Source: G965227875 sp965227875 (GTDB taxonomy: Bacteria; Pseudomonadota; Alphaproteobacteria; Rhizobiales; JAJFHC01). Taken from it: a stretch of 64,000 nt of DNA. This document shows, piece after piece, positions 36,184-45,722 of the stretch. Positions within the stretch are counted from its first letter, which is position 1, and each line of letters begins with the position of its first letter. The notes under the pieces are model-generated. The model made no database searches. It was not told the DNA's origin and was given only the letters and a program-made list of their open reading frames with translations. The stretch is taken from contig OZ245783.1 in assembly GCA_965227875.1 (NCBI GenBank), forward strand, positions 806,001 to 870,000. The letters run 5' to 3'. Both the position numbers and the translations under genes were made by a program.

Positions 36184-37164
36184 ATGGCAGCCCGCACCAA
36201 CGACGAGTCCCCGACGGTTGCAGTCGATCCTCATCTGCTGAGCGACGAAGCCGAGCACATCGCTGCGCGTCTGCCTTCGCTTCTGGTGGAGGCGGACCGG
36301 GTGGCGCATACGGTGGCGCAGGGCCTGCACGGGCGGCGAAGATCGGGATCCGGCGAAGCCTTCTGGCAATTCCGCCGTTATCGCCCCGGCGACCAGCCGA
36401 GCATGATCGACTGGCGGAAATCCGCCCGCAGGCAGGTCCACCTGATCCGCGAGAACGAGTGGGAAGCCGCCAACACCGTCTGGATGTGGGCCGACAGTTC
36501 AGGCTCCATGCAATACCGTTCCAGACTGTCGCCCGTATTGAAGGCGGATCGCGCAACCCTGCTCATGCTTGCACTGGGGCATCTCCTGTCCCGTGCCGGC
36601 GAGCGCATCGGCCCCCTGGGCAGCGGCATGCCGGCCCGCAGCGGACAAAACGCCGTGCGCCGGATCGCCGAATACCTTGCACACACCACCGAGACGCCGG
36701 ACCGTTCCGGCTCGCTGCCGCCGATGCAGGATCTCGGCCGTTTCTCGCACGTGGTGCTGTTCAGCGATTTTCTCGAACCCGTGGAACAGATCAGTTCGGC
36801 CCTCGCCGGCCTCGCCGCGCGCGACATCCGCGGCCACCTTGTCCAGGTTCTCGATCCATCCGAGGAGACCTTTCCCTTCGCCGGCCGCAAGGAGTTCAGG
36901 TCGATGACGGGCAGCCTCAAGCTGACCGTCGGCCGAGCGGAAACCCTGCGCCAGGGTTATCGGGAGCGGCTTGAGCGGCATAACGGTCATTTGCGCGAGA
37001 TCACCTCGCGGCTGGGCTGGTCCTTCACCACGCACCACACCGACGCGCCGCCGACCGGCATTCTCCTCGCCCTGTTCGGTCTCATGTCCGGCCAACCTGG
37101 CGCCGTGGCCGAGCCGAAAGAAGCCGCCAGCGATACCGACATGCTGAGGGAGGTGGCTACATGA
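36184..37164 (+). CDS. DUF58 domain protein
   Basis: A 326-residue soluble protein. The DUF58 signature FRRYRPGDQPSMIDWRKSARRQVHLIRENEWE is clear, followed by a VWA-like fold with WMWADSSGSMQYRS as a metal-site candidate (D-S-S-G-S). It probably works as the adaptor of the MoxR ATPase, linking it to the membrane proteins encoded next. The end overlaps the next start by four bases. Confidence 0.9.
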   Translation: MAARTNDESPTVAVDPHLLSDEAEHIAARLPSLLVEADRVAHTVAQGLHGRRRSGSGEAFWQFRRYRPGDQPSMIDWRKSARRQVHLIRENEWEAANTVWMWADSSGSMQYRSRLSPVLKADRATLLMLALGHLLSRAGERIGPLGSGMPARSGQNAVRRIAEYLAHTTETPDRSGSLPPMQDLGRFSHVVLFSDFLEPVEQISSALAGLAARDIRGHLVQVLDPSEETFPFAGRKEFRSMTGSLKLTVGRAETLRQGYRERLERHNGHLREITSRLGWSFTTHHTDAPPTGILLALFGLMSGQPGAVAEPKEAASDTDMLREVAT

Positions 37165-39989
37165 CCATCGGCCCGATCCTGTTCGAGCTCCCGATCGTCC
37201 TCACCGCACTGGCGCTCCTGCCCGTGATCTGGTGGTTGCTGCGGTTCACCCCGCCGCGCCCCGATCAGGTTTCCTTTCCCCCGATCAGGCTCCTGCTCGG
37301 CCTCGTCAACAAGGACGAAACGCGCCACAAGAGCCCGTGGTGGCTGACCGCCCTGCGAACCCTTCTCGCAGCCCTCGTCGTTTTCGCGCTGGCCGAGCCG
37401 GTCTACAACCCGGAAGGCCGGCCATCGGGCCAGGACGGCCGCGTCCTCGTCCTGCTCGACGACACCTGGGCCGCCGCGCCGACATGGCACCAGCGCGTGG
37501 CGACGCTTGAAACGATTGCCAACAATGCCGAGTCCGCCGGCCGGCCCGTCGCGCTGGTCATGACCACGCCGAGGGCCCAGGCACGCACGATAAGTTACGG
37601 GTCTGCGGCCGACCTGCGCCAGCGCATCCCCGGCCTCACGCCGCGGCCGTTCAGTCCCGACCGGCTCGCCAGCATTGCCGAGGCCCGCGACCAGCTTGCC
37701 GAAACCCCGCCCGAGCAGATCATCTGGCTGTCCGACGGCATGGCCTATGGCGAAAGCGAAGACATCGCCGACGCGATTTCCTCCATTTCCGCTGCGGCGG
37801 ATATCCGGATCTACGCCCACGATCGCGCGAAGGACCCGCGTTACATCGCCGGGTCCGAACCCGGTGAAGGCGCCCTGACCGTCACGGTCCGGCGGCCGGA
37901 CGTCGCGGCCACCGCCGAGGGTTCCGTGCGCGCACTCGCCCTGAACGGCCGGACCCTGGGCGAGGCCGCGTTCACCTTCGGCGAGGGGGAAACCGAAACC
38001 GGGGTCGAGTTCGAGATCCCGCTCGCCCTTCGCAACCAGATCGGCCGCTTCGAAATCGTCGGCGAGCGCACGGCAGGTGCGAAATTCCTCCTCGACGACC
38101 GCTGGCGCCGCCGCCCCGTGGGCCTCGTATCGGGCACCTCCGCCGACCTCGCCCAGCCGCTGCTCTCGCCGCTTCATTACGCCGCGAGCGCCCTGTCCCC
38201 CTTCGCACAGGTCACGGAAGCCGCCACGACGGCGGAATCGAGCGGCATCAAGGGCCTGATAGATCAGGGCCAGTCCGTCCTCATCGTCGCCGATATCGGC
38301 CGCTTCCAGGCTGAGGACGAGGAACTCGTCGCGGACTGGATCGAGCGTGGAGGCATTCTCGTGCGGTTCGCCGGGCCCCGGCTCGCCGCCAACAATGACG
38401 GGCTCATCCCGGTGCAGCTGCGCCGCGGAGGCCGGGCGCTCGGCGGCGCCCTGTCCTGGAGCAAGCCGCAGACCCTCGGACCGTTCGATGCAAAGAGCCC
38501 GTTCTTCGGTCTGGAGGAACTCGGCCGCGAAATCACCGTGGAACGCCAGGTGCTGGCCGAACCCTCGCCCGACCTGAGCGACAAGGTCTGGGCGCGCCTT
38601 GAAGACGGGACACCGCTGGTGACCGCGGAAGCCCGCGGCAACGGTCTGGTGGTCCTCTTCCACGTGCCCGCCTCGCCGGTGTGGTCCAACCTGCCCCTGT
38701 CCGGTCTCTTCGTGGAGATGATGCGCCGGATCGTCGACCTGTCGAAAGCCGCGAGCGGTCCGAAAAACGCCGACCGGTCGGACATCAACGCCCCGCAGGC
38801 CCTGCCCCCGGTCCGTGTCCTCAACGGGTTCGGCGAACTCGTGCGCCCGCCCGTGGAAACCGTGCCGATCTCTTCGACCAATGCCGACGACCATGTCCCC
38901 ACGCCCGCGCATCCTCCCGGCATCTACGGCCGTGACCAGGCCGTGCGCGTCATCAACACCGTGCTCGACGGCCAGTCCCTCGTGCGCATGGCCGACAGCA
39001 TCGGCGGCACGGTGGTGCGGTCCTACAGGCCCGCGCCGACACAGCCCATGAAGGGACCGCTGCTCACGGCCGCGATGATCCTCCTGCTGCTCGACGCCAT
39101 CGCGGTCTTCGCCATGTCGGGCCGCCTCATCGGTGCGGGATTCGGACGTAGCACCGGCACCCCCGCCATCGTTCTCGCGTTCGCGCTCAGCGCCGGCATT
39201 TCCGACATCGCCCGTGCCCAGGAGCTCACGCCGGATGAGCAGTTCGCCCTGGAAGTCGCCCAGAAAACCCACCTGGCCTACGTGGTCACCGGCGATTCCA
39301 CGGTCGACAACACGAGTTATGCCGGCCTGTACGGCCTCAGCGAGGCGCTCGCCAAGCGTACGGCGCTCGAGCCCGGCCAACCCAAGGGCGTCGACCTCGA
39401 ACGCGACGACATCACCTTCTTTCCGATCCTCTACTGGCCGATGACGGACGACGCGGACACGCCATCCGACGAGACCCTGGCCAAGATCGACGCCTACATG
39501 AAGAACGGCGGGACGATCTTCTTCGACACCCGCGACCAGCACCGCATCCTGCCCAACGCGACCGTTCTCGACGCCGGGCCGGGCACGCAGGTGATGCGCC
39601 GCATCCTGTCCAGCCTCGACATTCCGCCGCTCGAAGTCATTCCGGCCGATCACGTGCTCACGAAGGCCTTCTATCTGCTGCAGTCCTTCCCGGGCCGCTG
39701 GGCCGGCGGACAGCTCTGGGTCGAGGCCACGAATCCCGAGGAAAACGCCCGCCGCGGCGCGTCGAATTTCGACGGCGTGTCGTCGATCGTCATCGGCTCG
39801 AACGATTTCGCCTCGGCCTGGGCAACCGACACGTCCGGCCGCACCATGTTTCCCGTGGTCCCTGGCGGCGAACGCCAGCGTGAGATGGCCTACCGGACCG
39901 GGATCAACATCGTGATTTATGCACTGACGGGCAACTACAAGGCCGACCAGGTCCACGTTCCCGCACTGCTCGAACGGCTGGGGCAATAG
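37161..39989 (+). CDS. BatA-like N-terminus and DUF4159 membrane protein
   Basis: A 942-residue protein. The N-terminus has the aerotolerance-regulator form: a helix (FELPIVLTALALLPVIWWLLRFTPP), the PPIRLL motif, then a second helix (TALRTLLAALVVFALAEPVYNP) and a VWA-like region with DDTWAAAP. Another membrane pair lies around residues 630-680. The C-terminal DUF4159 region (from about residue 705) has FFPILYWPMTDDADTPSDET and GGTIFFDTRDQ. It fits the alphaproteobacterial MoxR operon. Role unknown; envelope or enzyme maturation is likely. Confidence 0.88.
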   Translation: MTIGPILFELPIVLTALALLPVIWWLLRFTPPRPDQVSFPPIRLLLGLVNKDETRHKSPWWLTALRTLLAALVVFALAEPVYNPEGRPSGQDGRVLVLLDDTWAAAPTWHQRVATLETIANNAESAGRPVALVMTTPRAQARTISYGSAADLRQRIPGLTPRPFSPDRLASIAEARDQLAETPPEQIIWLSDGMAYGESEDIADAISSISAAADIRIYAHDRAKDPRYIAGSEPGEGALTVTVRRPDVAATAEGSVRALALNGRTLGEAAFTFGEGETETGVEFEIPLALRNQIGRFEIVGERTAGAKFLLDDRWRRRPVGLVSGTSADLAQPLLSPLHYAASALSPFAQVTEAATTAESSGIKGLIDQGQSVLIVADIGRFQAEDEELVADWIERGGILVRFAGPRLAANNDGLIPVQLRRGGRALGGALSWSKPQTLGPFDAKSPFFGLEELGREITVERQVLAEPSPDLSDKVWARLEDGTPLVTAEARGNGLVVLFHVPASPVWSNLPLSGLFVEMMRRIVDLSKAASGPKNADRSDINAPQALPPVRVLNGFGELVRPPVETVPISSTNADDHVPTPAHPPGIYGRDQAVRVINTVLDGQSLVRMADSIGGTVVRSYRPAPTQPMKGPLLTAAMILLLLDAIAVFAMSGRLIGAGFGRSTGTPAIVLAFALSAGISDIARAQELTPDEQFALEVAQKTHLAYVVTGDSTVDNTSYAGLYGLSEALAKRTALEPGQPKGVDLERDDITFFPILYWPMTDDADTPSDETLAKIDAYMKNGGTIFFDTRDQHRILPNATVLDAGPGTQVMRRILSSLDIPPLEVIPADHVLTKAFYLLQSFPGRWAGGQLWVEATNPEENARRGASNFDGVSSIVIGSNDFASAWATDTSGRTMFPVVPGGERQREMAYRTGINIVIYALTGNYKADQVHVPALLERLGQ

Positions 39990-39991
39990 GC

Positions 39992-42082
39992 ATGATGAAC
40001 TGGTCGCTCGAATTCCTGCCCCACATTCCGCTCTGGCTGCTCGCGGCTTTCGTCCTGCTCGGCCTCATCACCACGGCGGTGTCCTTTGTCTTCCGTCTGC
40101 GCGGCAGCCTGTTCCGGTTCGCCGCCACCGCGGCCGTACTCCTGGCCCTGGCCAACCCGGTGCTGCGCGACGAGGATCGCCAGCCGCTGTCCGACGTGGC
40201 CGTTGTCGTCGTCGACCAGAGTCCGAGCCAGTCTCTCCAGCAGCGCGCGGAGCACACCACGGCAGCGCGGGAAGAGATTCTCGACCGCATGTCGAAGATC
40301 CCCAATCTCGACGTCCGTGTCGTCGATGCCGGCCGCAGCGACGCGACGTCCGACGGCGGCACCCGACTCTTCTCCGCGCTCGATACGGCCCTTGTCGACG
40401 TACCGCCGGACCGGTTCGCAGGCGCCATCCTGATCACCGACGGCCAGGTTCACGATGCCGCCGAAGCCAACATTCCGCTGACCACCGGAGCGCCGATCCA
40501 CGGCGTCATCACCGGGCGCCGCAACGAGGGCGACCGCCGGATCGTGGTGGAGCAGGCGCCGCGTTTCGGCATTGTCGGCGAGGAACAGGAAATCGTCATC
40601 CGCATCGAGGACAGGGGTGACCTTCCCAGCCAGCCGGTCGCGAAGCTGACGATTTCCATCGACGGCAAGGTACAAGACGTCACCTCCGTCGATGTTGGTG
40701 CGCCGGTCAGCATCCCGCTTCCCATCTCCCATGGCGGCGCGATCATCACCGAACTCGTCGCCGAAGGTGTCGACGGCGAGCTCACGCTGCAGAACAACCG
40801 GGCGATGATCACGACACAGGGCATCCGCGACCGTCTGCGCGTGCTGCTCGTTTCCGGCGAACCTCATGCCGGCGAGCGCACCTGGCGCAATCTGCTCAAG
40901 GCGGATGCCGCCGTCGACCTCGTCCACTTCACGATCCTGCGCCCGCCAGAGAAACAGGACGGCACGCCGATCAAGGAACTTTCGCTGATCGCCTTCCCGA
41001 CCCGCGAACTCTTCTCCATCAAGCTCGACGAGTTCGACCTGATCGTGTTCGACCGCTACCAGCGCCGTGGCGTGCTGCCGCTCATCTACCTGTCGAACGT
41101 CGCCGACTTCGTGCAGAAGGGCGGTGCGGTCCTGTCGGCGGCCGGGCCGGCCTTCGCCTCGCCGCTCAGCCTGTATCGCACGCCCCTGTCGACGATTCTG
41201 CCCGGTGCACCAACCGGCAATGTCACGACCGTGCCCTTCAAGCCCGCCATCACCGAACAGGGCCGGCGTCATCCCGTGACGCGTGGCCTGCCGGGCAGCG
41301 AAGGTAACGAGCCCACATGGGGCCGGTGGTTCCGGCTCATCGACGTCGACACCTCGGACGGCCACACAGTCATGTCGGGCCCCGAACAGAAACCGCTCAT
41401 GATCCTGGAACGCAAGGGGGAAGGCCGTGTCGCCCAGCTCCTTTCCGATCACGCCTGGCTGTGGGCGCGGGGGTACGAGGGCGGAGGGCCGCAATCGGAA
41501 CTGCTGCGCCGGCTTGCCCACTGGCTGATGAAGGAGCCCGATCTCGAGGAAGAAGCGCTCGAGGCCGTCCATGAAGGAAACCGGCTCACCATCGAACGCC
41601 GTACCATGCTCTCCGAAATGCAGGACGTCACCGTGACCGCGCCGTCCGGCAAGGAGGAAAAAATCGACCTCGCCCAGGTCTCGCCGGGCGTGTGGCGCGG
41701 CGAACACGAGGTGTCGGAAGTCGGCGTCTACGCCCTGAGCGACGGCCTGGTGAGTTCGGTGGTGGCCGTCGGTTCCGCCGATCCCAAGGAGTTCTCCGAC
41801 GTCCGCGCCACCGACGAGAAACTCCGTCCCATCGTTGACAAGACCGGCGGCGGCATCCATTGGCTGTCCGGAACCGGCCTGCGCGCCGCGTCTCTCGACA
41901 TTCCGCGTGTGCGCATGATCAGCCCTGGACGGCGCGCCGCCGGAGCCGACTGGCTCGGCCTGCGCAAGAACGACGCCTACGTGGTGCGTTCCCTGCGGGA
42001 CGTGCCGATCTTCTCAGGCCTTTTCGTCGTACTGGCGCTGCTCGGCCTGTTCGGCCTGACCTGGTATCGCGAGGGCCGCTGA
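39992..42082 (+). CDS. Membrane protein with VWA-like and class I amidotransferase-like regions
   Basis: A 696-residue protein, fourth in the MoxR operon. Two N-terminal helices (LWLLAAFVLLGLITTAVSFVF and RFAATAAVLLALANPVL) precede a VWA-like part with VVVVDQSPSQ and FAGAILITDGQVHDA. The middle has a FDRYQRRGVLPLIYLSNVADFVQKGG stretch typical of the ThuA/GATase-like fold, and the last 20 residues form a C-terminal helix (FSGLFVVLALLGLFGLTWY). No catalytic Cys is seen in the amidotransferase-like region, so it may be structural. Its last 69 bases overlap the convergent GNAT gene. Confidence 0.82.
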   Translation: MMNWSLEFLPHIPLWLLAAFVLLGLITTAVSFVFRLRGSLFRFAATAAVLLALANPVLRDEDRQPLSDVAVVVVDQSPSQSLQQRAEHTTAAREEILDRMSKIPNLDVRVVDAGRSDATSDGGTRLFSALDTALVDVPPDRFAGAILITDGQVHDAAEANIPLTTGAPIHGVITGRRNEGDRRIVVEQAPRFGIVGEEQEIVIRIEDRGDLPSQPVAKLTISIDGKVQDVTSVDVGAPVSIPLPISHGGAIITELVAEGVDGELTLQNNRAMITTQGIRDRLRVLLVSGEPHAGERTWRNLLKADAAVDLVHFTILRPPEKQDGTPIKELSLIAFPTRELFSIKLDEFDLIVFDRYQRRGVLPLIYLSNVADFVQKGGAVLSAAGPAFASPLSLYRTPLSTILPGAPTGNVTTVPFKPAITEQGRRHPVTRGLPGSEGNEPTWGRWFRLIDVDTSDGHTVMSGPEQKPLMILERKGEGRVAQLLSDHAWLWARGYEGGGPQSELLRRLAHWLMKEPDLEEEALEAVHEGNRLTIERRTMLSEMQDVTVTAPSGKEEKIDLAQVSPGVWRGEHEVSEVGVYALSDGLVSSVVAVGSADPKEFSDVRATDEKLRPIVDKTGGGIHWLSGTGLRAASLDIPRVRMISPGRRAAGADWLGLRKNDAYVVRSLRDVPIFSGLFVVLALLGLFGLTWYREGR

Positions 42083-42589
42083 CACCCTGACCGGGTTCTG
42101 CACCAGCCCCGAGCATCGCGACAGGGCGCCGGGCCTTAGTTCCAGCGCCAGCAGGCGGTCCGGATCGACGAACCCCGGCATGATGAACCGGCCGTCCGGG
42201 ACGCGGGCGAACCCGACCCGGGCATAATAGGGTTCGTCTCCCACAAGGACGATCAGGCCATGCCCCTGCTCGCGGGCAAGCGCTATCCCGCGTTTCATGA
42301 GCGCCATCCCGCACCCCCTGCCCTGCATCCCAGGGTCCACCGCCAGCGGCCCGAGCAGCAGGGCCTGGCCACCCTCGCCGATCACCAGTGGCCAGAACTC
42401 GATCGAACCCACGATGCGGCCGTCGAGGCGGGCCGTCAGGCACAGGCCCTCCACCGGCGACGACCCCTCGCGCAGGCGGTATGCGGTCTTGGTCCGGCGG
42501 TCGAGGCCGAAGGCCGCGTCGAGAAGGGTTTCGATGGCGGGCCGGTCGGCCCGGGTTTCGGGATGTATGAGAAAATCAGCGTCGGTCAT
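42014..42589 (-). CDS. GNAT family N-acetyltransferase
   Basis: A 191-residue GNAT protein with the acetyl-CoA loop in LLLGPLAVDPGMQGRGCGMALM and the later GDEPYYARVGFARV, close to the predicted N-acetyltransferase YhbS type. The substrate is unknown. The final 23 codons run antisense inside the preceding gene on the other strand, and its C-terminal tail (QAEQAEQRQY) is low in homology-like character. The real functional part ends before the overlap. Confidence 0.82.
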   Translation of the reverse strand: MTDADFLIHPETRADRPAIETLLDAAFGLDRRTKTAYRLREGSSPVEGLCLTARLDGRIVGSIEFWPLVIGEGGQALLLGPLAVDPGMQGRGCGMALMKRGIALAREQGHGLIVLVGDEPYYARVGFARVPDGRFIMPGFVDPDRLLALELRPGALSRCSGLVQNPVRVSAALAIPGQAEQAEQRQYDEKA

Positions 42590-42895
42590 GATCAGGCCTT
42601 GGAGACAGGAACGGTACGAAACGCGTCACCGGCCTCTTCCGGCCCCCACGGCGGAGTCGTTCAGCCGGAATTGATTGCGACGCGCAGTGCTGCAGCGCCA
42701 CGCACAGGCGTGGCCCGCATGGGTCGTCGCGATCGTCGCCGCCTGTTCCGGTCTGCCATGTTCATCTCCAAGTGGATCGCCCGATTAGCACGGCGGACAC
42801 AAGCCGTCCAGAACAAAGCCGGCCTTGCCGATTGGTCCCTCGCGGCCCATATGCGCCGTTCGGACGACGGCAACAGGAAAAAGGGATCCGGCGCA
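42590..42895. other. Intergenic region between GNAT and glutathione transferase genes
   Basis: About 306 bases between divergently transcribed genes. I see no RNA gene, terminator, repeat or clear promoter pair. The frames open here on both strands have no recognisable product. Confidence 0.4.
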
Positions 42896-43876
42896 ATGGG
42901 AATGCTCATCGACGGTGTATGGAAGACGACGGAATCGCTCGCCGATACCGAGGATGGAGAATTCAAGCGCGCGGAAACCTCCTTCAGGAACTGGATCACG
43001 TCGGACGGCTCTCCCGGCCCGACGGGGGACGGTGGTTTCGCCGCCGAGTCCGGACGCTACCATCTCTATGTCTCCTATGCCTGCCCCTGGGCGCACCGAA
43101 CGCTCATGTTCCGCAAGCTCAAGGAACTCGAACCGCATATAGACCTGTCGGTCGTCGATCCGCACATGGGAGACAGGGGCTGGCAGTTCGGGACCGGCGA
43201 CGGCTGCATCCCCGACCCGCTGCACGACGCCGAATATCTCCACGAGGTCTATACCGCGGCCGATTCCGGCTACACCGGACGGGTCACGGTGCCCGTGCTG
43301 TGGGACAAGCGACGCGCGACGATCGTCAGCAACGAATCCTCCGAGATCATCCGCATGTTCAACACGGCGTTCGACGCGATCACCGGCAACACCGCGGACT
43401 ATTACCCCGAGAGCCACCGGTCCGAGATCGACGAGCTCAACGACCGGATCTATGAAACCGTCAACAACGGCGTCTACCGCGCGGGCTTTGCCACGTCCCA
43501 GTCCGCCTACGAGAACGCCGTGGGAGAGCTTTTCGAAACACTCGACGTCCTGGACGACAGATTGTCGGACCGGCGCTACCTGACCGGGGTCGGTCTCACC
43601 GAGGCCGACATCAGGCTCTTCGCCACGCTCATCCGTTTCGACCCGGTCTATGTGGGTCACTTCAAGTGCAATGTCAGGCGCATAGCGGACTACGCCAACC
43701 TCGACGGCTACATGAGGGATATCTACCAGCACCCCGGCATCGCCGAGACGGTCCGCCTCGATCACATCAAGCGGCACTACTACACCAGCCACCCCGACGT
43801 GAACCCGACCGGTATCGTTCCCGTCGGTCCCAGGCTCGACCTCGACCGGCCGCACGGGCGGGAGACGCTCGGTTAG
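42896..43876 (+). CDS. Xi-class glutathione transferase (glutathionyl-hydroquinone reductase)
   Basis: These enzymes use glutathione to reduce glutathionyl-hydroquinones. The 326-residue length and the YVSYACPWAHRTLMFRKLKEL motif, with the catalytic Cys in CPWAHR, are xi-class marks. The longer middle (GCIPDPLHDAEYLHEVYTAADSGYTGRVTVPVLWDK) and SNESSEIIRMFN also fit. The ATG at 42896 places this domain where expected; the frame upstream opens into the intergenic region. It could help handle quinones from aromatic metabolism, which is inference. Confidence 0.93.
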   Translation: MGMLIDGVWKTTESLADTEDGEFKRAETSFRNWITSDGSPGPTGDGGFAAESGRYHLYVSYACPWAHRTLMFRKLKELEPHIDLSVVDPHMGDRGWQFGTGDGCIPDPLHDAEYLHEVYTAADSGYTGRVTVPVLWDKRRATIVSNESSEIIRMFNTAFDAITGNTADYYPESHRSEIDELNDRIYETVNNGVYRAGFATSQSAYENAVGELFETLDVLDDRLSDRRYLTGVGLTEADIRLFATLIRFDPVYVGHFKCNVRRIADYANLDGYMRDIYQHPGIAETVRLDHIKRHYYTSHPDVNPTGIVPVGPRLDLDRPHGRETLG

Positions 43877-43900
43877 AGCCGACCGGCGCGGAAGTCTCCT

Positions 43901-44887
43901 CTAAATCATTTCAGCGACCGCGGCCGGCCAGCCCGCGAACAGGGCGAAGATGTAGACCGCGTAGGCTGCAAGGAAGAGCGCGGCCTCGGTCCGTGTGAGC
44001 CGCCAGCCGCTGGCAAGGGTCGGCAGGAGCACGACCGTCGCGGCGATCATCACCCAGATGTCGAACTTGGCGATCTGGTCGGCGACTTCGATCGGTCCGA
44101 ACAGTGCCGCGCCACCGAGCACGACGAGCACATTGCTGATATTGCTGCCGACCACGTTGCCGAGCGCCACGTCCGAATGTCCCCGGATGGCTGCGATCAC
44201 CGAGATCGCCAGTTCCGGAAGCGACGTCCCGACGGCGAGAATCGAAAGGCCGACCACCGCTTCCGAGACGTTGAACATACGCGCCAGCCTTACGGCGCCT
44301 TCGACCAGCAGGTCGGCGCCGAGCACCACCCCGATACAGCCTCCCACGAAAACCGGGACGGCGATCATCAGGTTTTCGGGCACGCCGCCATGTTCCTTGA
44401 CCTCCGCGGACGCAAGCTCGCCGGCTGTGTCGACCGCCGGCAGGGCGCGTTTCTCGGCCCTGTAGGAAACGAAGGCGTACCCCGCGTAGACCAGGAGAAA
44501 GACGGCTCCTGTGAACGGTGAAATGACGCCGACGAAACACAGTCCCGCAAGCACGCTGGAGACGACGACGAGGAAAAGAACATCCCGCCGCACGATCTTC
44601 TCGTGCGCGACGACCGGTGTGATGATCGCCGCAGCCCCAAGGACCAGGAGAATATTGGAGATGTTGCTGCCGACAACGTTGCCGGTCACGAGGTCGGGAA
44701 CGCCCCTGAGGGCCGCGTCGATCGACACCGTCAGTTCCGGCGCCGAGGTCCCGAGCGCCACGATCGTGAGCCCGACCAGAAGGGGCGCGATCTTCAACCG
44801 TCCGGCGATGGCGACCGCACCGCGAACAAGAATTTCGCCGGCCACGACGAGAATCGCAAGTCCGGACAGAAGATAAACGTATGTCAT
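43901..44887 (-). CDS. Calcium/sodium antiporter of the CaCA family
   Basis: A 328-residue inner-membrane cation exchanger with ten hydrophobic segments and two inverted alpha repeats. These are VALGTSAPELTVSIDAALRG with GNVVGSNISNILLVLG, and VGTSLPELAISVIAAIRG with GNVVGSNISNVLVVLG. The paired GTSxPEL motifs carry the ion-binding acidic residues. The ATG at 44887 (MTYVYLLSGLAILVV) starts the first helix; the open frame above it is not family-like. Confidence 0.93.
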   Translation of the reverse strand: MTYVYLLSGLAILVVAGEILVRGAVAIAGRLKIAPLLVGLTIVALGTSAPELTVSIDAALRGVPDLVTGNVVGSNISNILLVLGAAAIITPVVAHEKIVRRDVLFLVVVSSVLAGLCFVGVISPFTGAVFLLVYAGYAFVSYRAEKRALPAVDTAGELASAEVKEHGGVPENLMIAVPVFVGGCIGVVLGADLLVEGAVRLARMFNVSEAVVGLSILAVGTSLPELAISVIAAIRGHSDVALGNVVGSNISNVLVVLGGAALFGPIEVADQIAKFDIWVMIAATVVLLPTLASGWRLTRTEAALFLAAYAVYIFALFAGWPAAVAEMI

Positions 44888-44953
44888 CACGGCGCGTTGT
44901 TGCCCCTGTCGATGCAGGCCGGCCGGTGACGGCAACGGCCTGCGGACGGATGC

Positions 44954-45427
44954 CTACCACATCACGTCCTGATCCGCATCGCCGAATAACTCGTCCAGCC
45001 GCCGGCCGGCGCCGGGGCTCGTCCCCTCCGGAAGACCGTCCCGGTCAAAGAACCCCGCTTCGGCGATTTCCATCGACCGGCGGAGCGAACCGTGGAAATC
45101 CCGCGAGACGTAGACCGCCACATGATCTCCGGGAAACACCGCGAAATTGGCGTAGATGCCGAGAAGTTCGGGAACACCCGTCACGTTCAGGCCGACTTCC
45201 TCCCGGATTTCCCTGGCGAGTGCGGCTTCGAGGGTTTCCGACCGCTCCACGCCGCCACCGGGGAAGGTCCAGCCGGGAACATAGGTATGGCGGACGAGAA
45301 GCACCTGCTCCCGGTCATTCACGAGGATCGCGCGCACGCCAAGCGTCTGCCCACGCGTCAGACGCCAGACCGGCTGCATGACCGAGCGGAGCACCGGCCT
45401 GATGAGACCCGTGATCTTCATGGGCAA
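44954..45427 (-). CDS. NUDIX hydrolase
   Basis: A 157-residue NUDIX protein with the box GGGVERSETLEAALAREIREEVG, preceded by HTYVPGWTFPG. A short N-terminal helix (LIRPVLRSVMQPVWRLT) could associate with membrane or partner proteins. The substrate class cannot be decided from the motif. The ATG at 45427 or 45421 can start it. Confidence 0.85.
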   Translation of the reverse strand: MPMKITGLIRPVLRSVMQPVWRLTRGQTLGVRAILVNDREQVLLVRHTYVPGWTFPGGGVERSETLEAALAREIREEVGLNVTGVPELLGIYANFAVFPGDHVAVYVSRDFHGSLRRSMEIAEAGFFDRDGLPEGTSPGAGRRLDELFGDADQDVMW

Positions 45428-45590
45428 AACCGAGAAGACGGCATACCCCGTCCCCCGGTTCGTGCACCGGCATGTGCCAGACGCATGGCTGATACGTGGA
45501 GATAACGCGACACATCGGGCCGCGAAGCACCTATCTGTCCGCTATCAGCAAACACCCGACAGGTTTCTCTTACGCTTCCGGAGACGGACA

Positions 45591-45713
45591 ATGAAAAAGT
45601 TCTTTGGCATTTTTTCCGCCCACCGCACCTCCCGGTTCGACTGGGCCCCGGACGTCGATCTCTCTTACGGTTCGGTGCGTTACACGCTCGGCCGCGCCGC
45701 ATACAACGGCTGA
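45591..45713 (+). CDS. Possible 40-residue small protein
   Basis: An ATG with GGAG seven bases upstream opens a 40-codon frame: an MKKFFGIFS start, then an Arg-rich part and DVDLSYGSVRYTLGRAAYNG. It has no known family. It lies in a gap between two minus-strand genes and has its own ribosome site, but nothing else supports translation. Confidence 0.3.
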   Translation: MKKFFGIFSAHRTSRFDWAPDVDLSYGSVRYTLGRAAYNG

Positions 45714-45722
45714 CGCTCCTCT

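Noticed and set aside
36987..39986. A 999-codon open frame antisense to the DUF4159 gene
   Set aside because: It lies fully opposite a conserved gene, has no recognisable motif and a composition biased by the GC-rich third codon positions of the other strand.
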